From: Rhizobium sp. RU33A
GTDB lineage: Bacteria > Pseudomonadota > Alphaproteobacteria > Rhizobiales > Rhizobiaceae
DNA: 64,000 nt
Assembly (NCBI RefSeq): GCF_900156055.1
Contig: NZ_FTMQ01000005.1
Coordinates: 124,001-188,000, forward strand
Reading direction: 5' to 3'
The notes beneath the pieces are model-generated. The model searched no databases, was not told the DNA's origin, and saw only the letters and a program-made list of their open reading frames with translations. Of this stretch, positions 1 through 7,807 are shown one piece after another. The position numbers and the translations under genes were made by a program. Positions within the stretch are counted from its first letter, which is position 1. Each line of letters begins with the position of its first letter.

Positions 1-935
1 CGCGCAAGCGACGCACAGAACATCAGCTGGATCTGGTGGAAAAGCATCAGCGGCAGGACGATTGCACCGACCGACTGGCCGGCAAAGATGACGCCGGCCA
101 TCGGCACACCACTCGCCAGGCTCTTCTTCGAGCCACAGAAGATCGCGGCAATTCGGTCCTCCCGGCTGAAGCCGAAAAGCTTCGAGCCGAAGGCCGTAAT
201 TCCCAGGACGACGAGAAGCAGGACGATATCGAGGCCGATCACCAAAGCGAGGTCGGCAGTCGAAAACTTGGACCAGATGCCCTCGATCACAGCGTTCGAA
301 AAGGCGAGGTAGACGACCATCAGGATCGAACCGCGATCGACGGGCGCAAGCAGCGACTTGCGGGCCCGGATCCAGTTGCCGATGAAAGGCTGCAACACCT
401 GGCCAAGGACAAAGGGCAAGAAAAGCTGCAGCAGGATCTTCCAGATCATGTCCAGCGACACCCCGACATGACCGCCGGCCGAGAAGAGGACCGCAACAAG
501 CGCCGGGGTCAGGAACATGCCGAGAATGTTCGACGCGGAAGCAGCACAGATGGCGGCCGGAACATTTCCACCGGCAATCGAGGTGAACGCAATCGACGAC
601 TGCACCGTTGATGGCAAGACGCAGACATAGAGAAGGCCGAGATAGAGCGCCGGCGGGATGAGCCACGGCGACAGAAAGCCCATCAGCAGACCGAGCAGCG
701 GAAAGACCACGAAGGTCACCGCGAGGATGAAGCTCTGAAGGCGCCAGTGCAGGAAGCCCGCGATAACCACGTCAGTCGAAAGGCGCGCGCCATGCAGGAA
801 AAACAAGAGCGCAACCGCTAGATTGGTCGCAAGGCCGAACCATTCCGCAGGCTCTCCGGAGATCGGCAGAAGGCTTGCCAGCACGACCATGGCGACGAGC
901 AGCAGCGTGAAAGTATCTGGGAGGAAGCGTTTCAT
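1..935 (-). CDS. Bile acid:sodium symporter family (BASS, YfeH-like) transporter, 3' end cut by window
   Basis: I translated this by eye on the minus strand from ATG 933-935; about 311 residues lie in the window and no stop is reached. The product starts MKRFLPDTFTLLLVAMVVLA and is almost entirely hydrophobic, with about nine membrane segments. Motifs such as LLFFLHGARL, LPSTVQSSIAFTSIAGGN and IAAIFCGSKKSLASG are typical of the YfeH branch of the BASS superfamily, inner-membrane carriers that move organic anions with sodium. The substrate cannot be told. A LysR gene is transcribed divergently 87 bp away and two LysR-type boxes fill the gap, so regulation by that neighbour is likely. The C-terminus is missing only because the window ends. 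Confidence 0.85.
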   Translation of the reverse strand, partial: MKRFLPDTFTLLLVAMVVLASLLPISGEPAEWFGLATNLAVALLFFLHGARLSTDVVIAGFLHWRLQSFILAVTFVVFPLLGLLMGFLSPWLIPPALYLGLLYVCVLPSTVQSSIAFTSIAGGNVPAAICAASASNILGMFLTPALVAVLFSAGGHVGVSLDMIWKILLQLFLPFVLGQVLQPFIGNWIRARKSLLAPVDRGSILMVVYLAFSNAVIEGIWSKFSTADLALVIGLDIVLLLVVLGITAFGSKLFGFSREDRIAAIFCGSKKSLASGVPMAGVIFAGQSVGAIVLPLMLFHQIQLMFCASLA

Positions 936-976
936 CTGAGGCTCCGGCCGATCTGGACAGATGGCTGAGACTAGTT

Positions 977-1022
977 ATCGTCAAAACCGATGCAAGAAAT
1001 AACAGTCATCGGAAAACGTGAT
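977..1022. promoter_or_regulatory. Two candidate LysR-type operator boxes
   Basis: Two similar 15-bp boxes lie between the divergent transporter and LysR genes: ATCGTCAAAACCGAT (977-991) and ATCGGAAAACGTGAT (1008-1022). Both have the T-N11-A spacing of LysR sites, and they are 31 bp apart, about three helical turns. The second abuts the LysR start codon, which fits autorepression. Binding is inferred. Confidence 0.5.
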
Positions 1023-1883
1023 ATGCTCGACCTCGTTCACTTGCGCAGTTTCGTATCCATTGCCCAGCTCGCCAGCTTCACCCTCGCCAGCCAGAAACTG
1101 GGCCTGCGACAATCGACCGTCAGCCAGCATCTGCAGCGCCTCGAAGAGGTGCTCGGCCGTCGGCTGCTGGACCGCGACACCCATGGCGTGCGTTTGACGG
1201 CTGACGGCGAAGCCCTTCTTCCGCATGCCCGGCAACTGCTGTCATTCGAGCGGCAGACGGCGTCCCTCTTCGAGACCGCCCAGCCACGTGGCAGATTGCG
1301 GCTCGGCATTTCCGAAGATCTGGTCTCCGGCCAACTTCCCGTTCTTCTGCAGGACTTCATCGCCGATTATCCTGCCGTCGAGCTGCATCTGACGGTGGCG
1401 CTTTCCAGGGATCTCGCCGACATGCAGGACAAGGGCGAACTCGACCTGGTCTTTGCAAAGCGCCGATTGGGCGATCGCCGTGGTGAGCCGATCCTGCGCG
1501 AACCGCTGGTCTGGCTGGCAGCCGATCCGGAAGCCGTCCTGGCCAAACCCATCCTGCCGCTGATCGTTTTTCCACCACCGAGCCTGACGAGAACACTGCT
1601 GATGGAGGCGCTGGAACGCACCGGGCAACCCTGGCGCATCGTCTGTTCCTGCCAGAGCCTGAGCGGCCTGACGGCAGCAGCGCGAGCCGGCATGGGCGTC
1701 CTTGTCCAGCCGCGCAACCTAGCGCCATCCGGGTTGCGGGAACTGCCCCCTTCCGCCCTGCCAGCGATCGAGGACGTCGAATTCATCCTCGTGGCGTCGC
1801 CCGGCGCGGACCGCAATACGATCGCAGCCTTTACCCGTCTCGTCCGGGAAAGGGTGGCACACGGTCTTCCTGCTGCTCGCTAA
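1023..1883 (+). CDS. LysR family transcriptional regulator
   Basis: This is a 286-residue DNA-binding regulator. Residues 1-60 form the winged helix-turn-helix (LVHLRSFVSIAQLASFTLAS, then LRQSTVSQHLQRLEEVLGRR), and the rest is the LysR substrate-binding domain (PRGRLRLGISEDLVSGQLPV onward). An in-frame ATG lies upstream at 990, but the usual LysR N-terminus begins at 1023. It is divergent from the BASS-type transporter, with two LysR-like boxes between them, so it probably controls that transporter and itself. The inducer is unknown. The closest subgroup is the LrhA/HexA-like set, but I hold that only weakly. Confidence 0.88.
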   Translation: MLDLVHLRSFVSIAQLASFTLASQKLGLRQSTVSQHLQRLEEVLGRRLLDRDTHGVRLTADGEALLPHARQLLSFERQTASLFETAQPRGRLRLGISEDLVSGQLPVLLQDFIADYPAVELHLTVALSRDLADMQDKGELDLVFAKRRLGDRRGEPILREPLVWLAADPEAVLAKPILPLIVFPPPSLTRTLLMEALERTGQPWRIVCSCQSLSGLTAAARAGMGVLVQPRNLAPSGLRELPPSALPAIEDVEFILVASPGADRNTIAAFTRLVRERVAHGLPAAR

Positions 1884-1918
1884 CATCGACGGCAACGCTT
1901 GATCAAAAAGCCCTTGAC

Positions 1919-1968
1919 GGCTCTCTCACGTGATGCTTGGATGAGTGGATACAAAAATCCAGAGAGCC
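1919..1968. promoter_or_regulatory. Inverted repeats before the GntR gene, candidate autoregulatory operator
   Basis: GGCTCTC (1919-1925) pairs with GAGAGCC (1962-1968). Nested inside is TGGAT-N6-ATCCA (1946-1961), just upstream of the start at 1973. FadR/FCD-type GntR proteins bind short dyads like the inner one. A weak -35-like TTGACG at 1914 overlaps. Function is inferred. Confidence 0.35.
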
Positions 1969-1972
1969 AACA

Positions 1973-2644
1973 ATGTCAATATCGACCGGCACTACGGCGC
2001 ATCTTGCCTCCACGGCTGAGCAGGAGGCCTATCTCCATCTGCAGCGCGCCTTGCGAACCGGTCGCTACAAGCCGGGCGAGCGGTTGATCCCAGAAGAGAT
2101 CGCCGCTGAGATCGGCATGAGCCGCATGCCGGTCCGAGAAGCCTTTCGCAGGCTCGCGGCAGACGGACTGGTGACGCTTCGCCCCAATCGCGGCTGCGTC
2201 GTCGCCGGACTGACACTCGACGAAATTCATGAAACCTTCGAGATCCGTTCGGTTCTGGAGGGACTTGCAGTCAGGCTTGCGACACCGAAGATGACGGCCG
2301 AAGTCTTCGAGGAACTGGAACGGCTTCTCGACCGCATGGAGCGCGACGGGCAGTCAGGCAGCGGCGACTGGGTTTCCCGACACCAGCAATTCCATGGTCT
2401 TATCTTCAATCTCAGCGAACGGCCGAAGCTGATCCGCCAGATCACCGCACTGCATGTGATGATCGAACCCTATATGCGTATCTGGTTCGACTACGTGAGC
2501 AAGCCCCTGTCGGCTCGCGAAGAGCATCAGACCTTGATCGACGCCGTGCGGTCCGGCGATCCGGACCATGCTGAGGCCGTGATGCGTGAGCACATCATCG
2601 CGACACCGAGCCTCCTGGCCGAATACGCCAGCCCCGGACGGTGA
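1973..2644 (+). CDS. GntR family (FCD/FadR-type) transcriptional regulator
   Basis: The product has 223 residues. An N-terminal winged helix-turn-helix (about residues 15-75: ALRTGRYKPGERLIPEEIAA, IGMSRMPVREAFRRLAADGL) is followed by an all-helical FCD ligand domain (about 85-215). The FCD part contains the expected polar/His residues (SRHQQFHGLIF, VMREHIIATPSL), which in this family bind a metal and a small carboxylate. An in-frame ATG at 1937 is less likely because it falls inside the nested dyads. It lies 94 bp upstream of, and co-directional with, an amino-acid ABC transporter and a gamma-glutamyltransferase-like gene, so it is the probable regulator of that set. Confidence 0.88.
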   Translation: MSISTGTTAHLASTAEQEAYLHLQRALRTGRYKPGERLIPEEIAAEIGMSRMPVREAFRRLAADGLVTLRPNRGCVVAGLTLDEIHETFEIRSVLEGLAVRLATPKMTAEVFEELERLLDRMERDGQSGSGDWVSRHQQFHGLIFNLSERPKLIRQITALHVMIEPYMRIWFDYVSKPLSAREEHQTLIDAVRSGDPDHAEAVMREHIIATPSLLAEYASPGR

Positions 2645-2738
2645 GCATGGATTGAGAAATTGTCCGTAGCTGGGGGGAACACCCGGCGCGGGCGGGGAAC
2701 CGCCGTAATCCACGGCTCAACAACGAAGAGGAAAAGTC

Positions 2739-3590
2739 ATGACGATCCGTCGCATGGCCGCGCTGGCGGCTGCTTTCACGACACTCGCATTCGGAACGGT
2801 CGCATTTGCCCAAAGCGCACCAACCGAAATCAAGATCGCGACCGAAGGCGCTTACGCGCCGTGGAATTTCACCAATGCCAACGGAGAACTGGACGGTCTT
2901 GAGATCGAGCTCGCCAACGAGCTCTGCGCCCGTATGAAGATCAAATGCGCCATTGTCGCGCAGGATTGGGATGGCCTCATCCCGTCGCTGACCGTCGGAA
3001 AGTTCGACGTGATCATGGCAGGCATGTTCATTACACCGAAGCGTCTGGAGACGATCGATTTCACGCAGCCATACGCCGTCGATCCTGGTGGCTTCGCGGT
3101 CGCCAAAGACAGCGAGCTTGGAAAGCTTGGCACCTCGACAGAGCGTTTCGACATGGGCAATGAGGCCGAAGCGACCGCAGCCATCGAAAAGTTGAAGCCA
3201 CTCCTCGAAGGCAAGATCGTCGGTGTCCAGGCTGCGACCACCATGCTGGACTTCATCAAGAAGTACTTCAGCGATATCGTCGAGATACGCGAATACAAGA
3301 CGACCGAGCAGCACGACCTCGACTTGGCCGCCGGTCGTATCGATGCCATTTTCGCCCAACAAACGGCGCTCGCCGCCACCCTCGCCAAGCCGGAATTCGC
3401 CGATTACACGGTCGCTGGCCCCGGCTTCGTCGGCGGTCTTTTCGGCATGGGCACCGGCGCTGGCCTGCGCAAGGAGGACACCAAGCTCAAGGACATGCTG
3501 AACGCAGCCATCGACTCCGCCATCGCGGATGGCACGATCAAGCGCATCTCCGAGAAGTGGGTCGGCACCGACGTCACTCCGCTCAAGTAA
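2739..3590 (+). CDS. Polar amino acid ABC transporter, periplasmic binding protein
   Basis: This 283-residue protein has a Sec signal peptide ending near VAFAQS (about residues 1-25) and a single SBP_bac_3 domain. Family motifs include KIATEGAYAPWNFTNANGEL, GLEIELANELC, DGLIPSLTVGKFDVIMAGM and ITPKRLETIDFTQPY. Such proteins capture basic or opine-like amino acids, or their derivatives, for HisQM-type permeases. An AGAGG ribosome site precedes the ATG. Two permease genes follow, then a gamma-glutamyltransferase-like gene, which hints at a gamma-glutamyl substrate. No ATPase gene accompanies the set. Confidence 0.92.
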   Translation: MTIRRMAALAAAFTTLAFGTVAFAQSAPTEIKIATEGAYAPWNFTNANGELDGLEIELANELCARMKIKCAIVAQDWDGLIPSLTVGKFDVIMAGMFITPKRLETIDFTQPYAVDPGGFAVAKDSELGKLGTSTERFDMGNEAEATAAIEKLKPLLEGKIVGVQAATTMLDFIKKYFSDIVEIREYKTTEQHDLDLAAGRIDAIFAQQTALAATLAKPEFADYTVAGPGFVGGLFGMGTGAGLRKEDTKLKDMLNAAIDSAIADGTIKRISEKWVGTDVTPLK

Positions 3591-3660
3591 CGAAGGCGGA
3601 CCACAAGCAGCTGGGGTCGATGGCTCCGGCTGCTTCGATTGCATGAAAGGGATCGCCAGT

Positions 3661-4371
3661 ATGTTCGAAAAACTGTATCTGCTCGGCTTCTCCGAAGGAG
3701 GCTGGGCCGCCGCCCTCTTAGGTGCCGCCGGCGTGACGCTGGTTCTTTCGCTGCTGGGCTTCGTACTCGGCGCTGTGTTCGGGGCTCTCGGAGCTGCCGG
3801 TGCCTTGTCTGCAAAGCGAATTCCTCGGGCACTTGCATCCGCATACGGCACAGTCTTTCGCGGCGTCCCGGACCTCCTCACGATCTACCTCTTCTATTAC
3901 GGCGGCAGCGTTGCCCTGACCGCAATCGCCCGTAGCTTCGGATCCGACGGATTTGTCGGATTGCCCTCGTTCGCAACTGGCATTCTCGCCATGGGGATCA
4001 TTTCCGGCGCCTACCAGGCCGAAGTCTATCGCGGCGCCTATCTCGCCGTCGAACCTGGACAATTCGACGCCGCCAAGGCCTTGGCCTTGACGCGAATGCA
4101 GATGCTCCGCTTCGTCGTCGTCCCGCAACTGCTGCGCCATGCGGTCCCTGGACTCAGCAATGTCTGGCAGCTCGTGCTCAAGGACTCCGCGCTAATTTCC
4201 GTCATCGGTCTCGTCGAACTGATGCGCCAGGCTCAGGTCGCCGCAGGTTCCACCCGGGAACCCTTCCTGTTCTATGTCACTGCCGCCGGCCTCTACTTCG
4301 TGATCGCGGCGATCACGGGTCAAGCCTTCCGCGTCGCGGAGGATCGCGCATCCCGGGGGCTTGCTCGCTGA
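3661..4371 (+). CDS. Amino acid ABC transporter permease (HisQ-like)
   Basis: A 236-residue inner-membrane permease with about five membrane segments. The conserved cytoplasmic EAA loop is visible as GQFDAAKALALTRMQMLRFV followed by a PQLLRHAVPGLSN stretch, which docks on the ATPase. Upstream in-frame starts exist (for example 3643), but the ATG at 3661 gives the usual N-terminus. It lies 70 bp after the binding protein gene and its stop overlaps the start of the next permease by one base (TGATG), which indicates translational coupling. It should form a heterodimer with that permease. Confidence 0.9.
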   Translation: MFEKLYLLGFSEGGWAAALLGAAGVTLVLSLLGFVLGAVFGALGAAGALSAKRIPRALASAYGTVFRGVPDLLTIYLFYYGGSVALTAIARSFGSDGFVGLPSFATGILAMGIISGAYQAEVYRGAYLAVEPGQFDAAKALALTRMQMLRFVVVPQLLRHAVPGLSNVWQLVLKDSALISVIGLVELMRQAQVAAGSTREPFLFYVTAAGLYFVIAAITGQAFRVAEDRASRGLAR

Positions 4372-5063
4372 TGATCGACGTCACCTTCTTTATAGAGATC
4401 ATCCCGCAACTCCTGGCCGGCTTACCACTGACGCTGAAGCTCGCAGGCACATCCCTCCTTTTCGGCTTTGTGCTGGCGCTCGTCCTGGCACTTGCCCAAC
4501 AGGGCCAGCACCGGCTCGCCACCTGGCCGATCCGCACCTTCGTCGCCGTCTTTCGCGGCACGCCGCTCCTGGTCCAGATCTTCCTGATCTACTATGGCCT
4601 GGGCCAGTTCCGCCCCTCCCTTCAGGCCCTCGGCCTCTGGGGTCTGTTTCGCGAACCCTATTGGTGCGCCATCCTTGCGCTCACACTGAACACCGCCGCC
4701 TATGGCAGCGAGATCCTGCGCGGAGCGATTAAGAACGTTCCGCGCGGACTCGGCGAAGCAGCACAGGCGCTCGGCATGTCTCGCTTTCTCACACTTCGAC
4801 TGGTCGTTCTGCCAATCGCGTTCCGCCAGGCGATCCCAGCCTACGGCAACGAAATCATCCTGATGGTCAAAGGCACCTCGCTTGCCTCGATCATTACTCT
4901 CCTGGAAGTGACCGGCATCGCCCGCAACTTGATATCCGAGAGCTACCGCGCGATCGAAGTTTTCATGGCCGCGGGCGCGATTTACCTGCTCCTGAATTTC
5001 CTGATCGTCCGGGCAATCGCCATCCTGGAGAGCCGGATGACACCATACCGTTCCCGCGGCTGA
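4371..5063 (+). CDS. Amino acid ABC transporter permease (HisM-like)
   Basis: The 230-residue product has about five membrane segments, with an EAA-type loop in LGEAAQALGMSRFLTLRLVV and PIAFRQAIPAYGNEIILMVK. AVFRGTPLLVQIFLIYYGLG is diagnostic of the HisM/ArtM permease group. It is translationally coupled to the preceding permease. An ATPase gene would be expected next but is absent; an esterase-like catabolic gene (gamma-glutamyltransferase type) follows 37 bp later instead. Confidence 0.9.
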   Translation: MIDVTFFIEIIPQLLAGLPLTLKLAGTSLLFGFVLALVLALAQQGQHRLATWPIRTFVAVFRGTPLLVQIFLIYYGLGQFRPSLQALGLWGLFREPYWCAILALTLNTAAYGSEILRGAIKNVPRGLGEAAQALGMSRFLTLRLVVLPIAFRQAIPAYGNEIILMVKGTSLASIITLLEVTGIARNLISESYRAIEVFMAAGAIYLLLNFLIVRAIAILESRMTPYRSRG

Positions 5064-5100
5064 AACCGTGGCACAAGAGAATACGAGGAGACTGACAAGA

Positions 5101-6696
5101 ATGCGCAATTTCGAGAAGCCGACGCGATCGGTGGCCGTGTCGGCCAAGGCCATGGCCGCGACCTCCCACCCCTATGCCACACTGACGGCCATCAACATCC
5201 TGCAGGCCGGTGGCAATGCCATGGATGCAGCGATTGCCGCCTGCGCCGTGCAATGCGTGGTCGAACCCGGCTCCACCGGCATCGGTGGCGATTGTTTTGC
5301 GTTATACGCTCCGAAAGGCGGCGCAGAGGTCATCGCCTACAATGGTTCAGGCCGCACGCCCAAGGCGCTGACGATCGAATGGTTCGAAGAGCGCGGCTTG
5401 ACCGAAGTCCCGCGCCAGTCCCCATCCGCCGTCACCATCCCCGGCGCCATTGACGCCTGGACCCGACTGCATTCCGACCACGGTCGCTTATCCTTCGCCG
5501 AGGTTCTTGCACCCGCCATTCGCTATGCCGAAGAGGGCTATGCCATTTCGCCGCGCGTCCATCGCGACTGGAAGAAAGAAGAGGAGCTTCTCGCCGCAGA
5601 CAAGGCAGCAGCCGAGATCTTCTTACCCGGCGGCCGCGCACCGCGCATCGGAGAAACGCACCGCCAGCCGAAGCTTGCCGCAACACTCCGCAGGATTGCC
5701 GCCGAAGGCCGCGACGGCTTCTACAAGGGCTCCGTCGCCGAAGACATGGTGGCCCATCTGAACGCCCATGGCGGCCTCCACACACTGGAGGATTTTGCGA
5801 CGGCAGAGGGCGAATACGTGACCCCGGTGACCACCGATTTCCGCGGCTACGCCGTCCACGAGTGCCCGCCGAACGGCCAGGGCATCATTGCGCTGCTGAT
5901 CCTCAACATCCTCTCCTGCTTCGACAGCACGCTGGAACCGCACTCCGCCGATCGACTGCATCTGGAAATCGAGGCCACTCGCCTCGCCTATGCCGCGCGC
6001 GACGCCTGGATTGCCGATCCGGACAAGGCAAACGTGCCGATCGATGAACTCCTTTCGGCCGACTTCGCGCAGGGACTGGCTAAGAAGATTGACCTGACCC
6101 GCGCAATGACCGAATTGCCGGATTTCGAGATGCCGCTGCATCGCGACACCGTCTACATCTCGATCGTCGATGAAGACCGCAACGCGGTCAGCTTCATCAA
6201 TTCGATCTTCGACAGCTTCGGCACCGGCCTCGTCGCCCCGGGTTCGGGCGTCATCCTCCACAACCGAGGTCAAAGCTTCTCGCTCAAGCGCGGTCATCCC
6301 AACATGATCGCGCCGGAAAAGCGTCCGCTGCACACCATCATTCCCGGCATGGTCACCCGCGACGGCCGCACGGAGATGTCCTTCGGCGTCATGGGCGGCT
6401 ACTACCAGGCCATGGGCCATGCCCATCTGATTTCGAAGGTGGTCGACTACGACATGGACATGCAGGATGCGATCGACCTGCCGCGTCTTATCCCCGTCGG
6501 CGGCAAGGTCCCGCGCGTTGAAGCCGAGCACACTGTCTCAGCGGAGACCGTGGCCGAACTAACCAGCCGGGGCTTCGAAATCGTCCCCGCCGAAGATCCA
6601 ATCGGCGGTGCACAGGTCGTGCGGATCGACTGGGAGAACGGCACCCTGATGGGAGCATCTGAATCGCGCAAGGATGGAATGGCCCTGGGGTATTGA
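5101..6696 (+). CDS. Gamma-glutamyltransferase family protein (Ntn hydrolase)
   Basis: The start at 5101 follows a GAGGAG ribosome site and gives 531 residues. The N-terminal half carries family motifs (AGGNAMDAAIAACAVQCVVE, GSTGIGGDCFALYA). Autoprocessing should occur before Thr350 in RDTVYISIVDEDRNAVSF, where Thr350 aligns with the nucleophile of characterised enzymes; the usual second Thr and His are Val and Tyr. GTGLVAPGSGVILHNRG and SFGVMGGYYQAMGH follow in the small subunit. These enzymes hydrolyse or transfer gamma-glutamyl groups; some relatives act on other amides. No signal peptide is evident, so the protein is probably cytoplasmic and acts on the imported substrate of the adjacent ABC system. 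Confidence 0.85.
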   Translation: MRNFEKPTRSVAVSAKAMAATSHPYATLTAINILQAGGNAMDAAIAACAVQCVVEPGSTGIGGDCFALYAPKGGAEVIAYNGSGRTPKALTIEWFEERGLTEVPRQSPSAVTIPGAIDAWTRLHSDHGRLSFAEVLAPAIRYAEEGYAISPRVHRDWKKEEELLAADKAAAEIFLPGGRAPRIGETHRQPKLAATLRRIAAEGRDGFYKGSVAEDMVAHLNAHGGLHTLEDFATAEGEYVTPVTTDFRGYAVHECPPNGQGIIALLILNILSCFDSTLEPHSADRLHLEIEATRLAYAARDAWIADPDKANVPIDELLSADFAQGLAKKIDLTRAMTELPDFEMPLHRDTVYISIVDEDRNAVSFINSIFDSFGTGLVAPGSGVILHNRGQSFSLKRGHPNMIAPEKRPLHTIIPGMVTRDGRTEMSFGVMGGYYQAMGHAHLISKVVDYDMDMQDAIDLPRLIPVGGKVPRVEAEHTVSAETVAELTSRGFEIVPAEDPIGGAQVVRIDWENGTLMGASESRKDGMALGY

Positions 6697-6725
6697 ACGA
6701 CCAGAGCAAAGAATGACGAAACAAA

Positions 6726-6762
6726 AAGGCCGCGTCGGCTTAGCACCGACTCGGCCTTCTTT
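6726..6762. terminator. Rho-independent terminator, likely bidirectional
   Basis: Arms AAGGCCGCGTCGG (6726-6738) and CCGACTCGGCCTT (6746-6758) pair with one mismatch around a 7-base loop. The stem is flanked by an A run on the left and T-rich CTTTCTT-like sequence on the right. It sits between the convergent gamma-glutamyltransferase-like and esterase genes. Confidence 0.8.
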
Positions 6763-6779
6763 CTGATGTCAATGACCGG

Positions 6780-7751
6780 TCAGCCAATGTCAAAAATGCT
6801 ACCGAGCCATTTCATCTGCTTCCGCTCCTGAAACGCCTGTCCACCCTCATGATTGTTGAAGTCGTACTCAACGATCTCTTTTTCCCCGGCATAGGCATTG
6901 TAGGCCGCGTAGACGGTTGAAGGCGGGCAGATGTCATCCATCAGGCCGACGGAAAAAAGCGCCTTCGCTTCGGCCCTTTGCCCGAAGTTCACGCAATCGA
7001 AATAGGCGAGCGTTTCGAAAACCTTGTCCTTCTTGTCTCGCTGTTGGGCGAGAAACTGGGCGATCTCTGTATAGGGCTCGCGTAAGGCCACTCTCACCGC
7101 ACGCGGAAAATCGCTCAAGAACGGTACGTCCGGCATGGCCGCCTTGATCCGTGGATCCAAACCGGCAGCGGCAATGGACATGCCCCCGCCCTGGCTGTCC
7201 CCACATACGGCGATCCTGGTCGCATCGACAAAGGGCAGGTCGACCAAGCCATCGATCGCACGCACGCAATCAGTCAGCAGTCGGCGGTAGTAATAATCCT
7301 TCCGATCAAGGATCCCTCGCGTCATGAAGCCGGGGAAAGAGGCCGTGGATCCCACGGGGTCGGGCGTACCGCCGACGCTCCAAACACTGCCCTGCCCGCG
7401 TGTATCCATCCGAAAATAGGCATAGCCAGAGGCAGCCCAGTGCAGTTGATCATGCGGCTGGCCACGACCGCCGCCATAGCCGATATACTGCACCACCAGC
7501 GGCAAAGGCCCCTTTCGATCCACAGGCATGATCAGCCATCCCTTGACCGGATGTCCGCCGAAGCCGGGAAACGTCACATCGTAGGTCTCGAGCACCTTGA
7601 GCGATGTCTCTGCCTTGACGATCTCGACCTTGCCACCCGCCGCGCGAGCCTCCGCAATTGTCGAGCTCCAGAAGGCATCGAAGTCCTCGGGCATGGCGAC
7701 CATGCTGCGATAGGCCCCAAGGTCGGGATGAACGAGATCAGAAATCGGCAT
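6780..7751 (-). CDS. Acetyl xylan esterase / cephalosporin-C deacetylase family hydrolase
   Basis: The start at MPISDLVHPDLGAYRSM gives 323 residues, the family's usual length; in-frame upstream starts would add an odd leader. It is a serine alpha/beta hydrolase: nucleophile Ser in GDSQGGGMSIAAAG, acid Asp in VGLMDDICPPS and His in FNNHEGG near the C-terminus. VQYIGYGGGRG and YFRMDTRGQG are family hallmarks. Relatives remove acetyl groups from sugars or antibiotics. There is no signal peptide, so it acts in the cytoplasm. It is the last gene of the minus-strand transport operon, 56 bp after the fused aminotransferase, so it may deacetylate the imported compound; that is inference. Confidence 0.85.
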   Translation of the reverse strand: MPISDLVHPDLGAYRSMVAMPEDFDAFWSSTIAEARAAGGKVEIVKAETSLKVLETYDVTFPGFGGHPVKGWLIMPVDRKGPLPLVVQYIGYGGGRGQPHDQLHWAASGYAYFRMDTRGQGSVWSVGGTPDPVGSTASFPGFMTRGILDRKDYYYRRLLTDCVRAIDGLVDLPFVDATRIAVCGDSQGGGMSIAAAGLDPRIKAAMPDVPFLSDFPRAVRVALREPYTEIAQFLAQQRDKKDKVFETLAYFDCVNFGQRAEAKALFSVGLMDDICPPSTVYAAYNAYAGEKEIVEYDFNNHEGGQAFQERKQMKWLGSIFDIG

Positions 7752-7807
7752 GATGGGCTCCGTGACCATTGAGTGCGTAAACAGAAGGGGCCAAGTGACC
7801 GGTCCGG

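Noticed and set aside
2595-3881. Open frame of 428 codons on the minus strand
   Set aside because: It overlaps the binding protein and permease in antisense and shows no family motifs; it is a codon-bias shadow.
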